64,000 nt of DNA from Zea mays (taxonomy: Eukaryota > Streptophyta > Magnoliopsida > Poales > Poaceae): assembly GCF_902167145.1 (NCBI RefSeq), contig NC_050096.1, positions 82,766,683 to 82,830,682 of the forward strand, read 5' to 3'. Positions 1-9,085 of the stretch are shown here, piece by piece. The translations under genes and the position numbers were made by a program. The notes under the pieces were generated by a model. The model saw nothing but the letters and a program-made list of their open reading frames with translations, made no database searches and was not told the origin of the DNA. Position 1 is the stretch's first letter. Every line of letters starts with the position of its first letter.

Positions 1-80
1 TCGGGTAGAAAACGACTTTCGTGCCTTCTCGACTATATCGATAACATAATCCTACAACCGAATGAGAGAGCACGTAAGTG

Positions 81-970
81 GCAAGGCCGACCGAGCCGAG
101 GGACTCCTACGCCTCCGGGATACGGATACCTCACTCATCACCTTCCGCGAAAAGTAACTCTCGCTCGGATAAGCGATTCTATTACCGACGAACAAGTCCT
201 AATGCTCGAAATGAGAGGAAAGAAAACACAGCTTTATAATACGACAATAAAAATGTTTAGGCCTCAGCGGCCACGAAAAACATACGCATGCTTCAGACAA
301 ACTGTTCCTACAGGTTCAGACATCAGCAGGGGGAGGAGCAGCACCCTCGGCGTCTTTTCCACCCTCGGCGGAATCTAGCCCGGCCTCAGACGGCGACACG
401 GGCGGAAGGATCTCCACCTCGAAGGAGGACGCCAGCACCGCGCTTGGGCCCTCATGGCCAGGCTCTCCGCAAGGGTCCCGGCCCGAGCGGACGCCTCGGT
501 TGGCCGCTCCGTAGCCTCAGCCAGCTGTCCCCCGAGGACCTCAGCCCGGCTCACGGCCTCGGCAGCGTGACTCTAGGATTGGTCCCGCTCGCGGATGACC
601 TGGCCAAGCTCCAGCCGCCGCTGCTGCACCTCCTTAGCCTGGGAAGCCACCTGCTCCTGGGCCGACGAAGCCTCTATTTCGAGCCGACACCGCCTCCGTC
701 CGCGCCGACACCGCTGCCTCCGGCTTCAGCTCATCGCAGAGCGGCCGAAGGTCCTAAAACTGAGCAAGAGAGGCCTTGAGCAGCAAGGCCGACCGAGCCG
801 AGGGACTCCTATGCCTCCGAGATACGGATACCTCACTTGTCACCTTCCGCGCGAGGCAACTCACGCTCGGTTAAGTGGTTCCGCTAGCCGACAGGCAAGT
901 CCTAGTGCTCGAAATGAGGAAGAAACACGGCTTCACGCTCAAATACCCAAATGTTCAGGCCTCAGCAGCA
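81..970 (+). repeat. Pair of ~190-bp direct repeats, period 702 bp
   Basis: The segment starting GCAAGGCCGACCGAGCCGAG at 81 recurs at 783, and both continue in parallel for about 190 bp (to about 275 and 970). Both copies contain the strings ATACGGATACCTCAC and GCTCGAAATGAG. The repeats flank the antisense coiled-coil relic of the Gypsy element. Confidence 0.8.
323..720 (-). pseudogene. Antisense coiled-coil ORF relic of the Gypsy element
   Basis: The minus strand between about 720 and 323 encodes a Glu/Ala/Gln/Arg-rich coiled-coil segment (for example AQEQVASQAKEVQQRRLE), then an acidic Pro-rich tail ending PPPC and a TGA at 323-325. It resembles the C-terminal coiled coil of the 'putative gypsy type transposon' proteins (PF04195 type) that grass Gypsy elements carry antisense to gag-pol. 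The element itself is on the plus strand, so this ORF is antisense, as in the Grande-like element at 11217-18566. It is broken: one in-frame TAG lies in the coiled coil, and the tail is in a different frame, so at least one frameshift is needed. The N-terminal domain is not visible here. Confidence 0.5.
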
Positions 971-1976
971 AGAAGAAGGCAACACGGGTGCACCCCATCT
1001 AGGGGCTCGAAAGGTGGAAGGGCGCAATGCATAAGGGGAGTGCGGAGGCATGTCTACTGCCCGGGGGATCGATCCCTTTTTAAAGGCGACTCTCCCCACT
1101 CGCATCCCCAAGCATCACAAGCAAAGTCTCCACCGACGTGCTCCAGGGTTCCCACCCTGCGACACGAGGGCTGGGTCCCACACGTCATGCGGGCTGACCC
1201 GAAACGGAAGAAGCCAAACCGCTGCACATGAAGCAAGTAACCGCCCCGTGGTTATAAGCGTTCCCCCATCCTCATCGAAACCAACGGGCGAAAGGGTGGA
1301 CCGCCATGCAAGAGGCGTGCAACCGCGCCGCGATTGTGCACCCTTTCGGCTTCGTCGCATCTGGCGGTCCAGCATGGAGGCCCGGGCCCACATGTCATGT
1401 AACCGGCGCGCCGGTTACTACGTGCAAAAAAACCACACCGCCACTTGCGCCAATGCCGCGTCTTCTCGACTGCGGAACCAGTGCCGCGACTCGAGGCAGC
1501 CCTGCGCGTGACCCAACAGTACCAATTAAGTGCAACGATCATGGGTTAGTCAGCCGCAGGGATAGGCACGGCGGTTGATATGGCCAAAAGTGGGCCGGCA
1601 GTAATTGCGGCAACAGACAAGCGGAAGCAGCGATCAAATCGCCTACAGGCTCACGTCCCCTCCTGAAGCGATAGGGGAGCCCTCTCCCACGGCATAAAGA
1701 CGACGCACCCGTGTTCCGTTCCTCGAACGACTCGCGCACACGCAACAGACACCCCACGAATCGCCCGTCCCGTCGCATTAACTCCCTAGCAGGGCAAGTG
1801 ACACCTCTGGCAGGCAAGGTGGGCGTCGTTTCACCTCCGCCATGATGACCGCGTCAAAAAAGGTGCGCCACATTATTTAAATCCATATCATTTTCCTTTT
1901 CCTCTCTCTCTCTCTTGCCACAGGGACCGGGAAAGGGGATATTTCGAAAAGGGTCCTTCTCGGCGAAGGAAACAAG

Positions 1977-2202
1977 CTCCGAGCCCATTACTGATCAGGG
2001 GTTCGAAGGCTGGCCCCTCGGAAGGGTTCGACAGTCGCCCCAGAGCACTCGGGCTCCGAGCCCATTACTGATCAGGGGTTCGAAGGCTGGCCCCTCGGAA
2101 GGGTTCGACAGCCGCCCTAGAGCACTCGGGCTCCAAGCCTATTAGTGATCAGGGGTTCGAAGGCTGGCCCCTCGGAAGGGTTCGACAGCCGCCCCAGAGC
2201 AC
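1977..2202 (+). repeat. 77-bp tandem repeat, three copies
   Basis: Copies start at 1977, 2054 and 2131, each beginning CTCC(G/A)AGCC and containing GATCAGGGGTTCGAAGGCTG. The third copy is slightly truncated. The first two copies differ at only a few bases. The repeat lies in the non-coding 3' internal region of the Gypsy element. Confidence 0.9.
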
Positions 2203-3620
2203 GCAGAGTGAGGGATGACCCTGGGTACGTCCGTTACATGGCCGAGGCTCGGGCTACGCTCCTGAGGTACCCTAGGACATTTCCGAGACCAGCGGGAACG
2301 ATTTGTAATGGAATCCCACCAGAGGGAGGCGCCGAGCCCTCGGACCCTATCGAACGGGTCCGGGTCTAGCAAATCACCTGCAGGTACTTTTGGAGCGCGC
2401 CTCTGGGCCACTAGCCGACCCTTAACGAACGGGGCTCGGGCGTCCACTCGGATCACCCGTTAGCAACTCACTGGAAACACCATGTTTGGCGCCCTCTGAG
2501 GGCAACATGGCGCTTTCCCCCCTTCCTCCTTGCGGAAAGGCGACGAAGGGGCGTATAACAAAAGTCGAGACGGTCCTTGATCGTCCTCTCGCTCCGTGTA
2601 GAGGCTCGGGGGCTGCTCTCGCACCAGGCTACGGCCAAACTGTTGACAGTGTCAACAAACCGGCTTAAAAACTCGGTGCCTGACCATGCACCCGGGCTGC
2701 GACCAGGCCGCATGAGGGAACAACAAGGCCGGACGAGGCATCACGAAAAGCATTAAGACCTCAGAGGAGTCAAACCACTCCTCCGAGGCCTCGGGGGCTA
2801 CACCCGACGGGTGCGCTCGCGCGCACCCATCGGAACAAAGTATAACCGAGAAAGGCCGGTCCCCTCACAAAAAATGCGGCAAAGCCTCCAAGCGAGTACC
2901 AACACTCCCTTCGAGGCTCAGGGCTACTGTCGGGTACCGTAATTAGGGGTACCCCCAACACTCCTAAACACGGCTGGTAAACACCCTCAGAACAAACCAT
3001 AAAAACTGATGGGCACGGTTTAAGTCAAGGCTTCATCTACCCAAAGGACGCGATCTCGCTCGAGCCCAGCCTCGGGCAGGAACTGTAGTCCCAGACGAGT
3101 TCACGCCTCGCCCGAGGGCCTCCTCTGGCAGTGGGCGCACCCTCGGCTCGCCCGAAGCCCAGCTCAGGCAGGCTTCACCGTGAAGCAACCTTGGCCAAAT
3201 CGCCTTACCAACCGACCATATCACATGCACATTAAATGCGGGGATTGCCTAACACCTTATCCTGACACGCGCGCCTCAGTCGGCAAGGTCGAAGTGACCG
3301 CAGTCACTTCGCCCTTTCACTGACCGACCTGCAGGAAAACAGCGCCGCTCGCCCCGCTCCGACTGCTGTGCCAACCACCGGGGTAAGACTGACAACAGCC
3401 GAATTCAGCCTCGGGCGCAACAGGGAGCTCTGCCTCGCCCGACCCCCGGCCTCGGTCTTAGCCTTGGCCTCGGGAGGAGTCACGTCCTCGCCCGACCCCG
3501 GCCTCGGCCTCGGCCTTGGGAGGAGTCTCCGCCTCGCCTGACCGTGGGCTCGGACCGACTGTGCCACAGGGGATACATCATTACCCTACTCATAGCTAGC
3601 TCAGGCTACGAAGGAACAAG

Positions 3621-4105
3621 CACTACAGGAAACTGGTTAAAGAACGTGGGTGAAAAACCGTCGAACTTAATGTAATAAGCCGTCGAACTTACGTTAAGAA
3701 TGTGGGTTTACCGACGAATATAGCCGACGACGATTTTTGGACGAACTTAGAGAAGTAAGTTCGATGGCCCCGTCAAACTTAATGTTAAGAACGTGGGTAC
3801 CGTCGAACTTAACATTAAGAACGTGGGTACCGTCGAACTTAATGTTAAGAACGTGTGTTTTTAAGTTCGACGGGGGCCGTCGAATTTTTCCCCATAAGTT
3901 CGACGGCACCCACCTTCTTAAGGTTAAGTTCGACGGGGCCACGTGGTCGTCGAACTTATGTGTCCTGCGTGGGTCTACGCGGACTGCACCATAAGCTCGA
4001 TGGTACCCACGTTCTTAGCCTTAAGAACGTGGGTACCCACGTTCTTAACCCTGCGTGGGTCTGCGAGGACTGCACAATAAGTTCGACGGTACCCACGTTC
4101 TTAAC
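3621..4105. repeat. Left CACTA terminus and subterminal repeats
   Basis: This segment has many copies of AAGAACGTGGGTACC and GTCGAACTTA, some arranged head to head. Around 4020-4040, for example, ACGTGGGTACCCACGT forms a perfect palindrome. Such arrays are where CACTA transposases bind. Confidence 0.85.
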
Positions 4106-4914
4106 CCTTTTCCAGAAAAAAAATAAAAAATACAAAAATGAAAAATTAGACACACATAATATCACATGCAACATAATATATCACATACAATACAGATTTC
4201 AAACATATGGATATATGTTCATATCACAAATTCACAAGTCCAAATACATAAGTTCACAAATTCACATAATTCCAAATACAAAAGTTCACAAATTCACACA
4301 AGTTCACATCGATAGTTCACATTTTTAGTTCACAAGTTCAAACACACAAGTTCAAACATTAGCTCCATCGCTCTCGATCAGGACATCGGATTGTTGTTCG
4401 TAGCTCCACCACTAGAATTGAGACATCTGTCCGCAAAGTCAACGTGAGGGGGAGGAGTCACTTGATGAGAGCCGGAATCCTACAAAATAAACCAAAATTC
4501 TCATAAATAAACAACTGGCATTAAATCACATGTACACAAAGATATAGGAAAGCATGATAAACACAAAATAATAATTGTGTGTCCCTAAGTATTAATATTT
4601 TCTTGCACATATTTGGTTAAAGGTAAAAGTATTTGACCTCTTGGGAAATGAGAAGGACACTTATTTTGGGACAAAGGGAGTATAATATAAAGGAAAAAGA
4701 GTCATCCGTTTGTGACTTTTGGATGGATCAACTGATTGCAGGAATAAGAATGATAGACTTAACCAAATACATCAGAATGTATTCTCAGTTCCCATAGCAT
4801 TCATGGGGTTACCAGGGTGGGTCTGTCTGCAATGATAAAGTAAACACAAGAAATATCATTAGGACAAAGAAATTTTGTTTATTGTTTCCACAAAACACCA
4901 CAATCAAGAATCGT
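4106..4914. other. Non-coding CACTA interior, AT-rich microrepeats
   Basis: The segment is AT-rich with no supportable gene. Between 4215 and 4350 short units based on AAGTTCACAAATTCAC recur imperfectly. Near 4660-4682 the string TATTTTGGGACAAAGGGAGTA resembles one end of a Stowaway-type MITE, but no partner end was found. Confidence 0.5.
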
Positions 4915-6108
4915 CTCCTGCTTCAGTATATCCAGACTGTCTCCTGCAAAGGAATCACAGGTAGACCCTAATTCTTAAAAGTTCAAAGTAACTCTATTCA
5001 CAGAATGGGATGAGATGTAGAAGTAAATGTAAATGTATCATTCAGAAAAGTGCAGAATTTTATATCCTACTGCTTAAATGCCCGTGGAAATTGAGCAGAA
5101 TCTGAGACAAGTTAATGCAGCCATAATTTTTATTTAATTCCTCATTTGAAGTTGATCAAACTAACCTCTTAAACTCAAACCATCTTGTTCTTTCTGTTTA
5201 AGGCGATAATCATGTTCCAATCTATCCAAAGCATGCAATTCATGATATAATTCCTGAGTGCAAAAAAGTAGGAAGAAAAAAATAAGTAATGTGATGCTAA
5301 TAACCAGAATAAGAAGGCCAAATTGGCCGATGACAAAAATACACAAATTCATCAATGGTGCTAGGGAAGTAGGGATTCCTTATCCAAATAATACAATTAT
5401 ACTGCTCCTAGCCACTTCAGAAAAAATATACGTAGATAGCATTTGGCGTCACTTTTGACTACTAATTCATGTGGCTTCGATACAGAAGCATCCAAAATGG
5501 CATTGTATATAATGAAATAAGTCACTATAAATCACATGAATAAAATCATTTTATTCTCAAGCAAGTTCAGATAGGCTAGCAAATAAGACATTGAAGCCAA
5601 AAAAACTAGGCCATCCTTACAACTGTATTTTGAACACATGTAACCAGTTTCTGCATCACTGATTCTGCTTTTCCGTTCAGATAACTTCGTGGGGCTAGTT
5701 CGGATGCCAGCCTAATGGAATACAAACAGAAATAAAGTTAGTAGTCTAAAGTAAACGCGTCCACAAACTCAGGTACTGAGAAAAAAACTATACTTTTCAA
5801 AGTAGCGGTCCAAGTTATGCCACTGAGGATCCTTGCAACGTTTCCAAAGCGAATGACCTCTTTTGTAAATACTTCTAACTCTTCCCTGATGGAATTAACT
5901 AATTAAATTATTGTTTTCAATATAAAAATAAAAGGCACACTACAGTTTTCCATACATATTGAATAGGGTAACATGCACGACAAGCATGGATAAATTAGGC
6001 CATAATTACATGATAAGAAGTGAACACAAGCACAAACCTTTTGTCAGCAGCTGCCATCTTGAGCAGTTCATCAAAATCTTTGGATATAACAAAATGATTG
6101 GTAGGATG
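4915..6108 (-). pseudogene. Captured PSK SIMULATOR (DUF3475/DUF668) gene fragment
   Basis: Five exon segments on the minus strand keep GT-AG boundaries in the right phase: about 6108-6038, 5885-5794, 5711-5621, 5253-5166 and 4943-about 4915. They encode SKDFDELLKMAAADKR, EELEVFTKEVIRFG then CKDPQWHNLDRYFEK, LASELAPRSYLNGKAESVMQ, ELYHELHALDRLEHDY, and a short start of the next exon (DSLDILKQE). These are hallmarks of the plant PSI proteins (DUF3475/DUF668), nuclear proteins linked to phytosulfokine growth signalling. Introns are retained, so genomic DNA was captured, not cDNA. One base is missing in the second exon near 5836 (frame changes between FGN and RCKD). The fragment covers only the middle of the family; both ends are absent. 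Its first exon is fused to the receptor-like-protein fragment on its right. Confidence 0.82.
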
Positions 6109-6111
6109 CAC

Positions 6112-6975
6112 CTTCTGCATAACTCTGTACTGTACGCGATCAACAAACAAGAAAACAGAGCACCTCAACTTCGCAACGGAGAAGAGCATCCCGTACCACA
6201 GCCAGAACCCAGAAACGACTCCAGCGATCACACAGTAGTACAACCATGGGTCCCGGTATCCTCCGAAATCTCCTTCATGAACATGGACGTGTCTTGGCAA
6301 GGGTTGAGAGGAGGTCCACAGAGCCCGGGATTGTTGCTATAGATCGATGGGTCAGTGAGGGTCTGGAGCTGGCTCCTAGTGGGTATCGTGCCTGACAAGT
6401 TGTTGCTCGAGAGATTCAGATTGTTGAGGGATAGCATATTGCTCGACCTTGGAGAAATGGCTCCTGACAGTTCGTTCAACGAGAAGTCAAGTGACTCGAG
6501 AATGTTCAAGCTTCCGATGCTGCTAGGAATTCCACACGACAGACGGTTTCTCGACAGGTTCAGAAACCGGAGGCCTTGGAGATTGGTGAGCTCGTCAGGG
6601 ATGCAATGCGACAGGGAGTTGCCCGACAGATCGATGCCCGTCATCAGCTCGAGTATCCTCTGGAACGTGAGCTCCTGCCCCTTCCAGATGATGTCGATCC
6701 GATCCTAGTAGATGGACCCATCCAGCGATCCTGTGCTGGAGTTGTTCTTGGGGTGCTTCATGGAAGCCAGGTCTCCCAGCTCTCTCAGGATCAGCCCTAT
6801 CAGTCCGTTGTGGGCCAAGTCCAGCAGCTGGAGCTGCGAGAGCTGCGACGGCTCCGGAGGGATCTGGCCGCTGAACTTGTTCGAGCTGAGCCTAAGGATC
6901 TTCAGCGCCGGAACGAAGGTCCCGATCCAGCGAGGGATGTCGCCGTAGAACCTGTTGTTGCCGATCTCTACGGTG
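6112..6975 (-). pseudogene. Captured LRR receptor-like protein 3' fragment
   Basis: The minus strand encodes the last leucine-rich repeats (IDLSGNSLSHCIPDELTNLQ, LNLSRNRLSCGIP, LNLSSNNLSGTIP), the LRR C-cap with NNPGLCGPPL, a transmembrane segment (YYCVIAGVVSGFWLWYGMLF) and a short basic cytoplasmic tail ending VQYRVMQKV. This is the C-terminal third of an LRR receptor-like protein of the kind used at the plant plasma membrane in immunity or development. It has no kinase. Lesions: an in-frame TAG at 6705-6707 just before DRIDIIWKGQ, and a frame change between about 6300 and 6268, after the C-cap and before the transmembrane segment. The N-terminal signal peptide and most repeats were not captured. 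The tail continues in frame into the PSI fragment. Confidence 0.88.
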
Positions 6976-7079
6976 GGCGCGGGTTGGTGGCGGCGCGGTG
7001 GAGGAGCGGGTTGGTGGCGGCGCGCGCATAGGCAGGAAAGAAGAGAGACGCGCAGGTGCTAGGGATTTAGGTTTTTGGG

Positions 7080-7302
7080 TTAAGTTCGACGGTGTCCATG
7101 TGTCCCACGAATTTAATTTAAGAACGTGGGTACCTACGTTCCTAATACGATAAGTTCGACGGTTTAAGATAGGGCGCACGAATTTAAACTAAGAACATTG
7201 GTACCCACGTTCTTAAATTAACCCATGAACTTAACTCAATTAAGAACGTCGGTACCCACGTTCTTAAATTAACCCACGAACATTTATTAGTTTCTTGTAG
7301 TG
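7080..7302. repeat. Right CACTA terminus and subterminal repeats
   Basis: Repeated AAGAACGTGGGTACC / GGTACCCACGTTCTTA and AAGTTCGACGG motifs end in GTTTCTTGTAGTG, the mirror of the left end at 3621. Confidence 0.85.
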
Positions 7303-7566
7303 AAGACTAGCGTCCTATCTAGCTTACCTCGGTAACAGGTAATGATGGTTCCCCGCGTGTGTCCATGACGTCGGTGGTTCTCAGCCCCCTACGAAAGCAA
7401 GGAAACGTCAGCAGGATCCATGCCACACCGACAGCTGTGCTTCTACAAGGCTTAATTGCCTCTCCGACGACCACGTTACCATGTACATATGGCTTAGTCA
7501 CCTCTCCACTAGCCACATAGCACATAGCTACACCCCCATTGTACATCTGAACGCTCTCCTTACGTC

Positions 7567-7575
7567 TATAAAAGG
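7567..7575 (+). promoter_or_regulatory. LTR TATA box
   Basis: TATAAAAGG lies in the 3' LTR of the Gypsy element. The solo LTR has the same box at 19677-19685 in the same local context (GGTCCAGGGCC / TGTCCAGGGCC follows), which supports it as the U3 promoter. Confidence 0.65.
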
Positions 7576-7825
7576 GGAGGTCCAGGGCCTTTCGCGGGGG
7601 GGAGGCGGGAGAAGACGACTGTCGCGAGACTCTTTCTCTCTCTCGTTCTTGCTCTCTCTCTCTCGTGACGCTTGTAACCCCTACTACGAGCACACCCGGT
7701 GCGAGATAATACAAGCCGCATTCTCCCTTGTGTTCTATCTTGCGCCAACCCATCCGGGCAGGGGCACGCAGCGATAAATTCACTGGTCGGCTCGGTTGAG
7801 GGTCCCCAGGTCCGAAACGCCGACA

Positions 7826-8104
7826 CTTATATATTTACACATTTTAATCTTCCCTGCACTTCAATGTGAGATGTGGAAAGGCTTGCCACGGCCAGATCTG
7901 TGCATTTTTATTTAGTCAGCTTTATTTAGAAAATACACGCCAAAAATGACCACTCCTTTCTTTGGGAGTCAAATTCAACATTCCGCTTCCCTCCCACTGT
8001 TTCTCTCTGCTCTTGAATCTACGATATGTAGACTTTGTTTTCTTTTTTAGTGTTTTACAATTTAGTTTTCCCTTGAAAATATAGAGAACCTCATTGCATT
8101 CTTT
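7826..8104. other. Intergenic, nothing recognised
   Basis: The sequence is AT-rich and sits between the Gypsy 3' LTR and a copia fragment. No ORF, repeat end or RNA gene could be supported. Confidence 0.5.
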
Positions 8105-9085
8105 TGTTAGGATTTATGGGCTAGGCCCAATTGAGAAATTCAATTAAATCTCAGGAAAATCTCAAAAGCCCATATATGTGTATGCCTAGGGAATGGTGGA
8201 ATCAATAGTACCATATTGTTAGTCCAAGTGGAGTGGAACTAGTTTAAATATGGAGGCCACACTCACTCACCAAGTCATGGATGAGAGGAGAGAGTGTGGA
8301 GAGCCACGCGCGCGCTCGCCTCGCCTCGCCTCTGCGAGGCGCGGGCGCACGACATGCACGTGAATGGTCCGCTAAAATCCGGCCCCTCGCCTTGCGGGGG
8401 CGCGACTTCCTTTTGCCGTTTTAATTTTTTGGTTGCTTGCCTGTTAAGTTCAGAATCCTAACCGATCGCTATAAAATCTAAACTGAACGCGAGATTTTCG
8501 CGTGCATATTGGATCGAAGATAGCTATCTGTTCGCGGACTCGGCCCTATAAAAGGCGTCTAGCAGCCAGCATCCAAATCATCCTAGTTTTCGCTTTTGCC
8601 TCTGTTCACAGCTGTGCCGCCTTTAGTTCTCTTCATCCTGACCGCCGACGTGCATCTGCGATCGGGAGAGCAGGTCTGCAGAACCCTTCGCCTTCGAGAT
8701 ACTGCACCGAGAGAGGGCGAATAAGGTTTTGGGAAGCGTCATCACGTGACTGCTCGTAATCTTCTGACGTCGTCGACCCCGCTGATTCCGCTGGTCATCA
8801 ACCTCGCTGCTTTGACATCATCGACCCTGCTGATTCCGGCCCGCGCCATCTATAAGTATGTCTGATCAGTACGCATCATCTGATTTAACTTTTTACTTCA
8901 GCTCTTCTGGTTTGGTCATGATTTATATTCGGAATTTATTCTGGAAATTGTCTAATTATTCAACAATCCAAAAAACTTATTGTAGACAATTTCCTAGTTT
9001 TTTATGGACGCTTTTGCCGACGCATTGAAGCCAGAAAAGTTTAATGGTATGCACTTTAAGAGGTGGCAAGTCAAGGCCACGCTTC
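8105..9085 (+). mobile_element. Truncated copia element: LTR/leader plus start of gag
   Basis: The region begins TGTTAGGATTTATGGGC. It has a TATA box near 8546 (CCTATAAAAGGCG) and ends with an ATG at 9005 opening MDAFADALKPEKFNGMHFKR, the typical N-terminus of a copia (UBN2-type) gag. The gag frame is lost after about 27 codons, where unrelated sequence begins. The exact LTR end and any primer-binding site could not be identified, so the LTR/leader border is not given. Confidence 0.55.

Larger units (their letters stand above)
3621..7302. mobile_element. Non-autonomous CACTA transposon carrying two host gene fragments
   Basis: The element starts CACTACAGGAAAC and ends GTTTCTTGTAGTG, giving 13-bp terminal inverted repeats with one mismatch. 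It is flanked by a 3-bp duplication AAG (3618-3620 and 7303-7305). Both ends carry dense subterminal repeats of AAGAACGTGGGTACC and TCGAACTTA in both orientations, the usual En/Spm transposase-binding arrangement. No TNPA or TNPD transposase is visible, so it needs a partner in trans. The interior carries minus-strand fragments of an LRR receptor-like protein and of a PSK SIMULATOR gene (Pack-CACTA). It interrupts the Gypsy 3' LTR and is therefore younger than it. Confidence 0.93.
1..7825 (+). mobile_element. Gypsy LTR retrotransposon, 3' part, interrupted by a CACTA element
   Basis: The window opens inside the internal region of a Gypsy element whose 5' end lies to the left. The orientation is plus: a purine-rich stretch ending GGGCTAC immediately precedes an LTR that starts TGTCGGGTACCG at 2929 and ends CCGACA at 7825. 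The LTR start and layout match the solo LTR at 18663-20040. The internal 2.9 kb is GC-rich and has no intact gag or pol. It holds direct repeats (81-970), an antisense coiled-coil ORF relic (323-720) and a 77-bp tandem repeat (1977-2202). The 3' LTR was later hit by a CACTA transposon. The 5' LTR is outside the window, so the element's TSD cannot be checked. Assignment to Gypsy is by LTR and PPT type and by the antisense ORF; the family name is not certain. Confidence 0.75.
2929..7825 (+). repeat. 3' LTR of the Gypsy element, split by CACTA
   Basis: The LTR starts TGTCGGGTACCG and ends CCGACA. Without the CACTA insertion and duplicated AAG it is about 1.2 kb, close to the 1378-bp solo LTR at 18663-20040, to which it aligns on both sides of the insertion. 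Upstream sequence ending GGGCTAC is the polypurine tract. A TATA box (TATAAAAGG) lies at 7567-7575. Confidence 0.85.

Noticed and set aside
288..1002. Long GC-rich plus-strand ORFs at the left edge
   Set aside because: Pro/Arg-rich, no domain; they are the reverse of the minus-strand coiled-coil relic and of LTR-type GC-rich sequence.
2641..2655. GTTGACAGTGTCAAC palindrome as a transposon terminus or operator
   Set aside because: A single short palindrome with no partner or flanking duplication; could occur by chance in the Gypsy interior.
6228..6644. LRR ORF as a functional resistance-type gene
   Set aside because: Only the C-terminal repeats and tail are present, with a stop and a frame change, between CACTA ends; it is a captured fragment.
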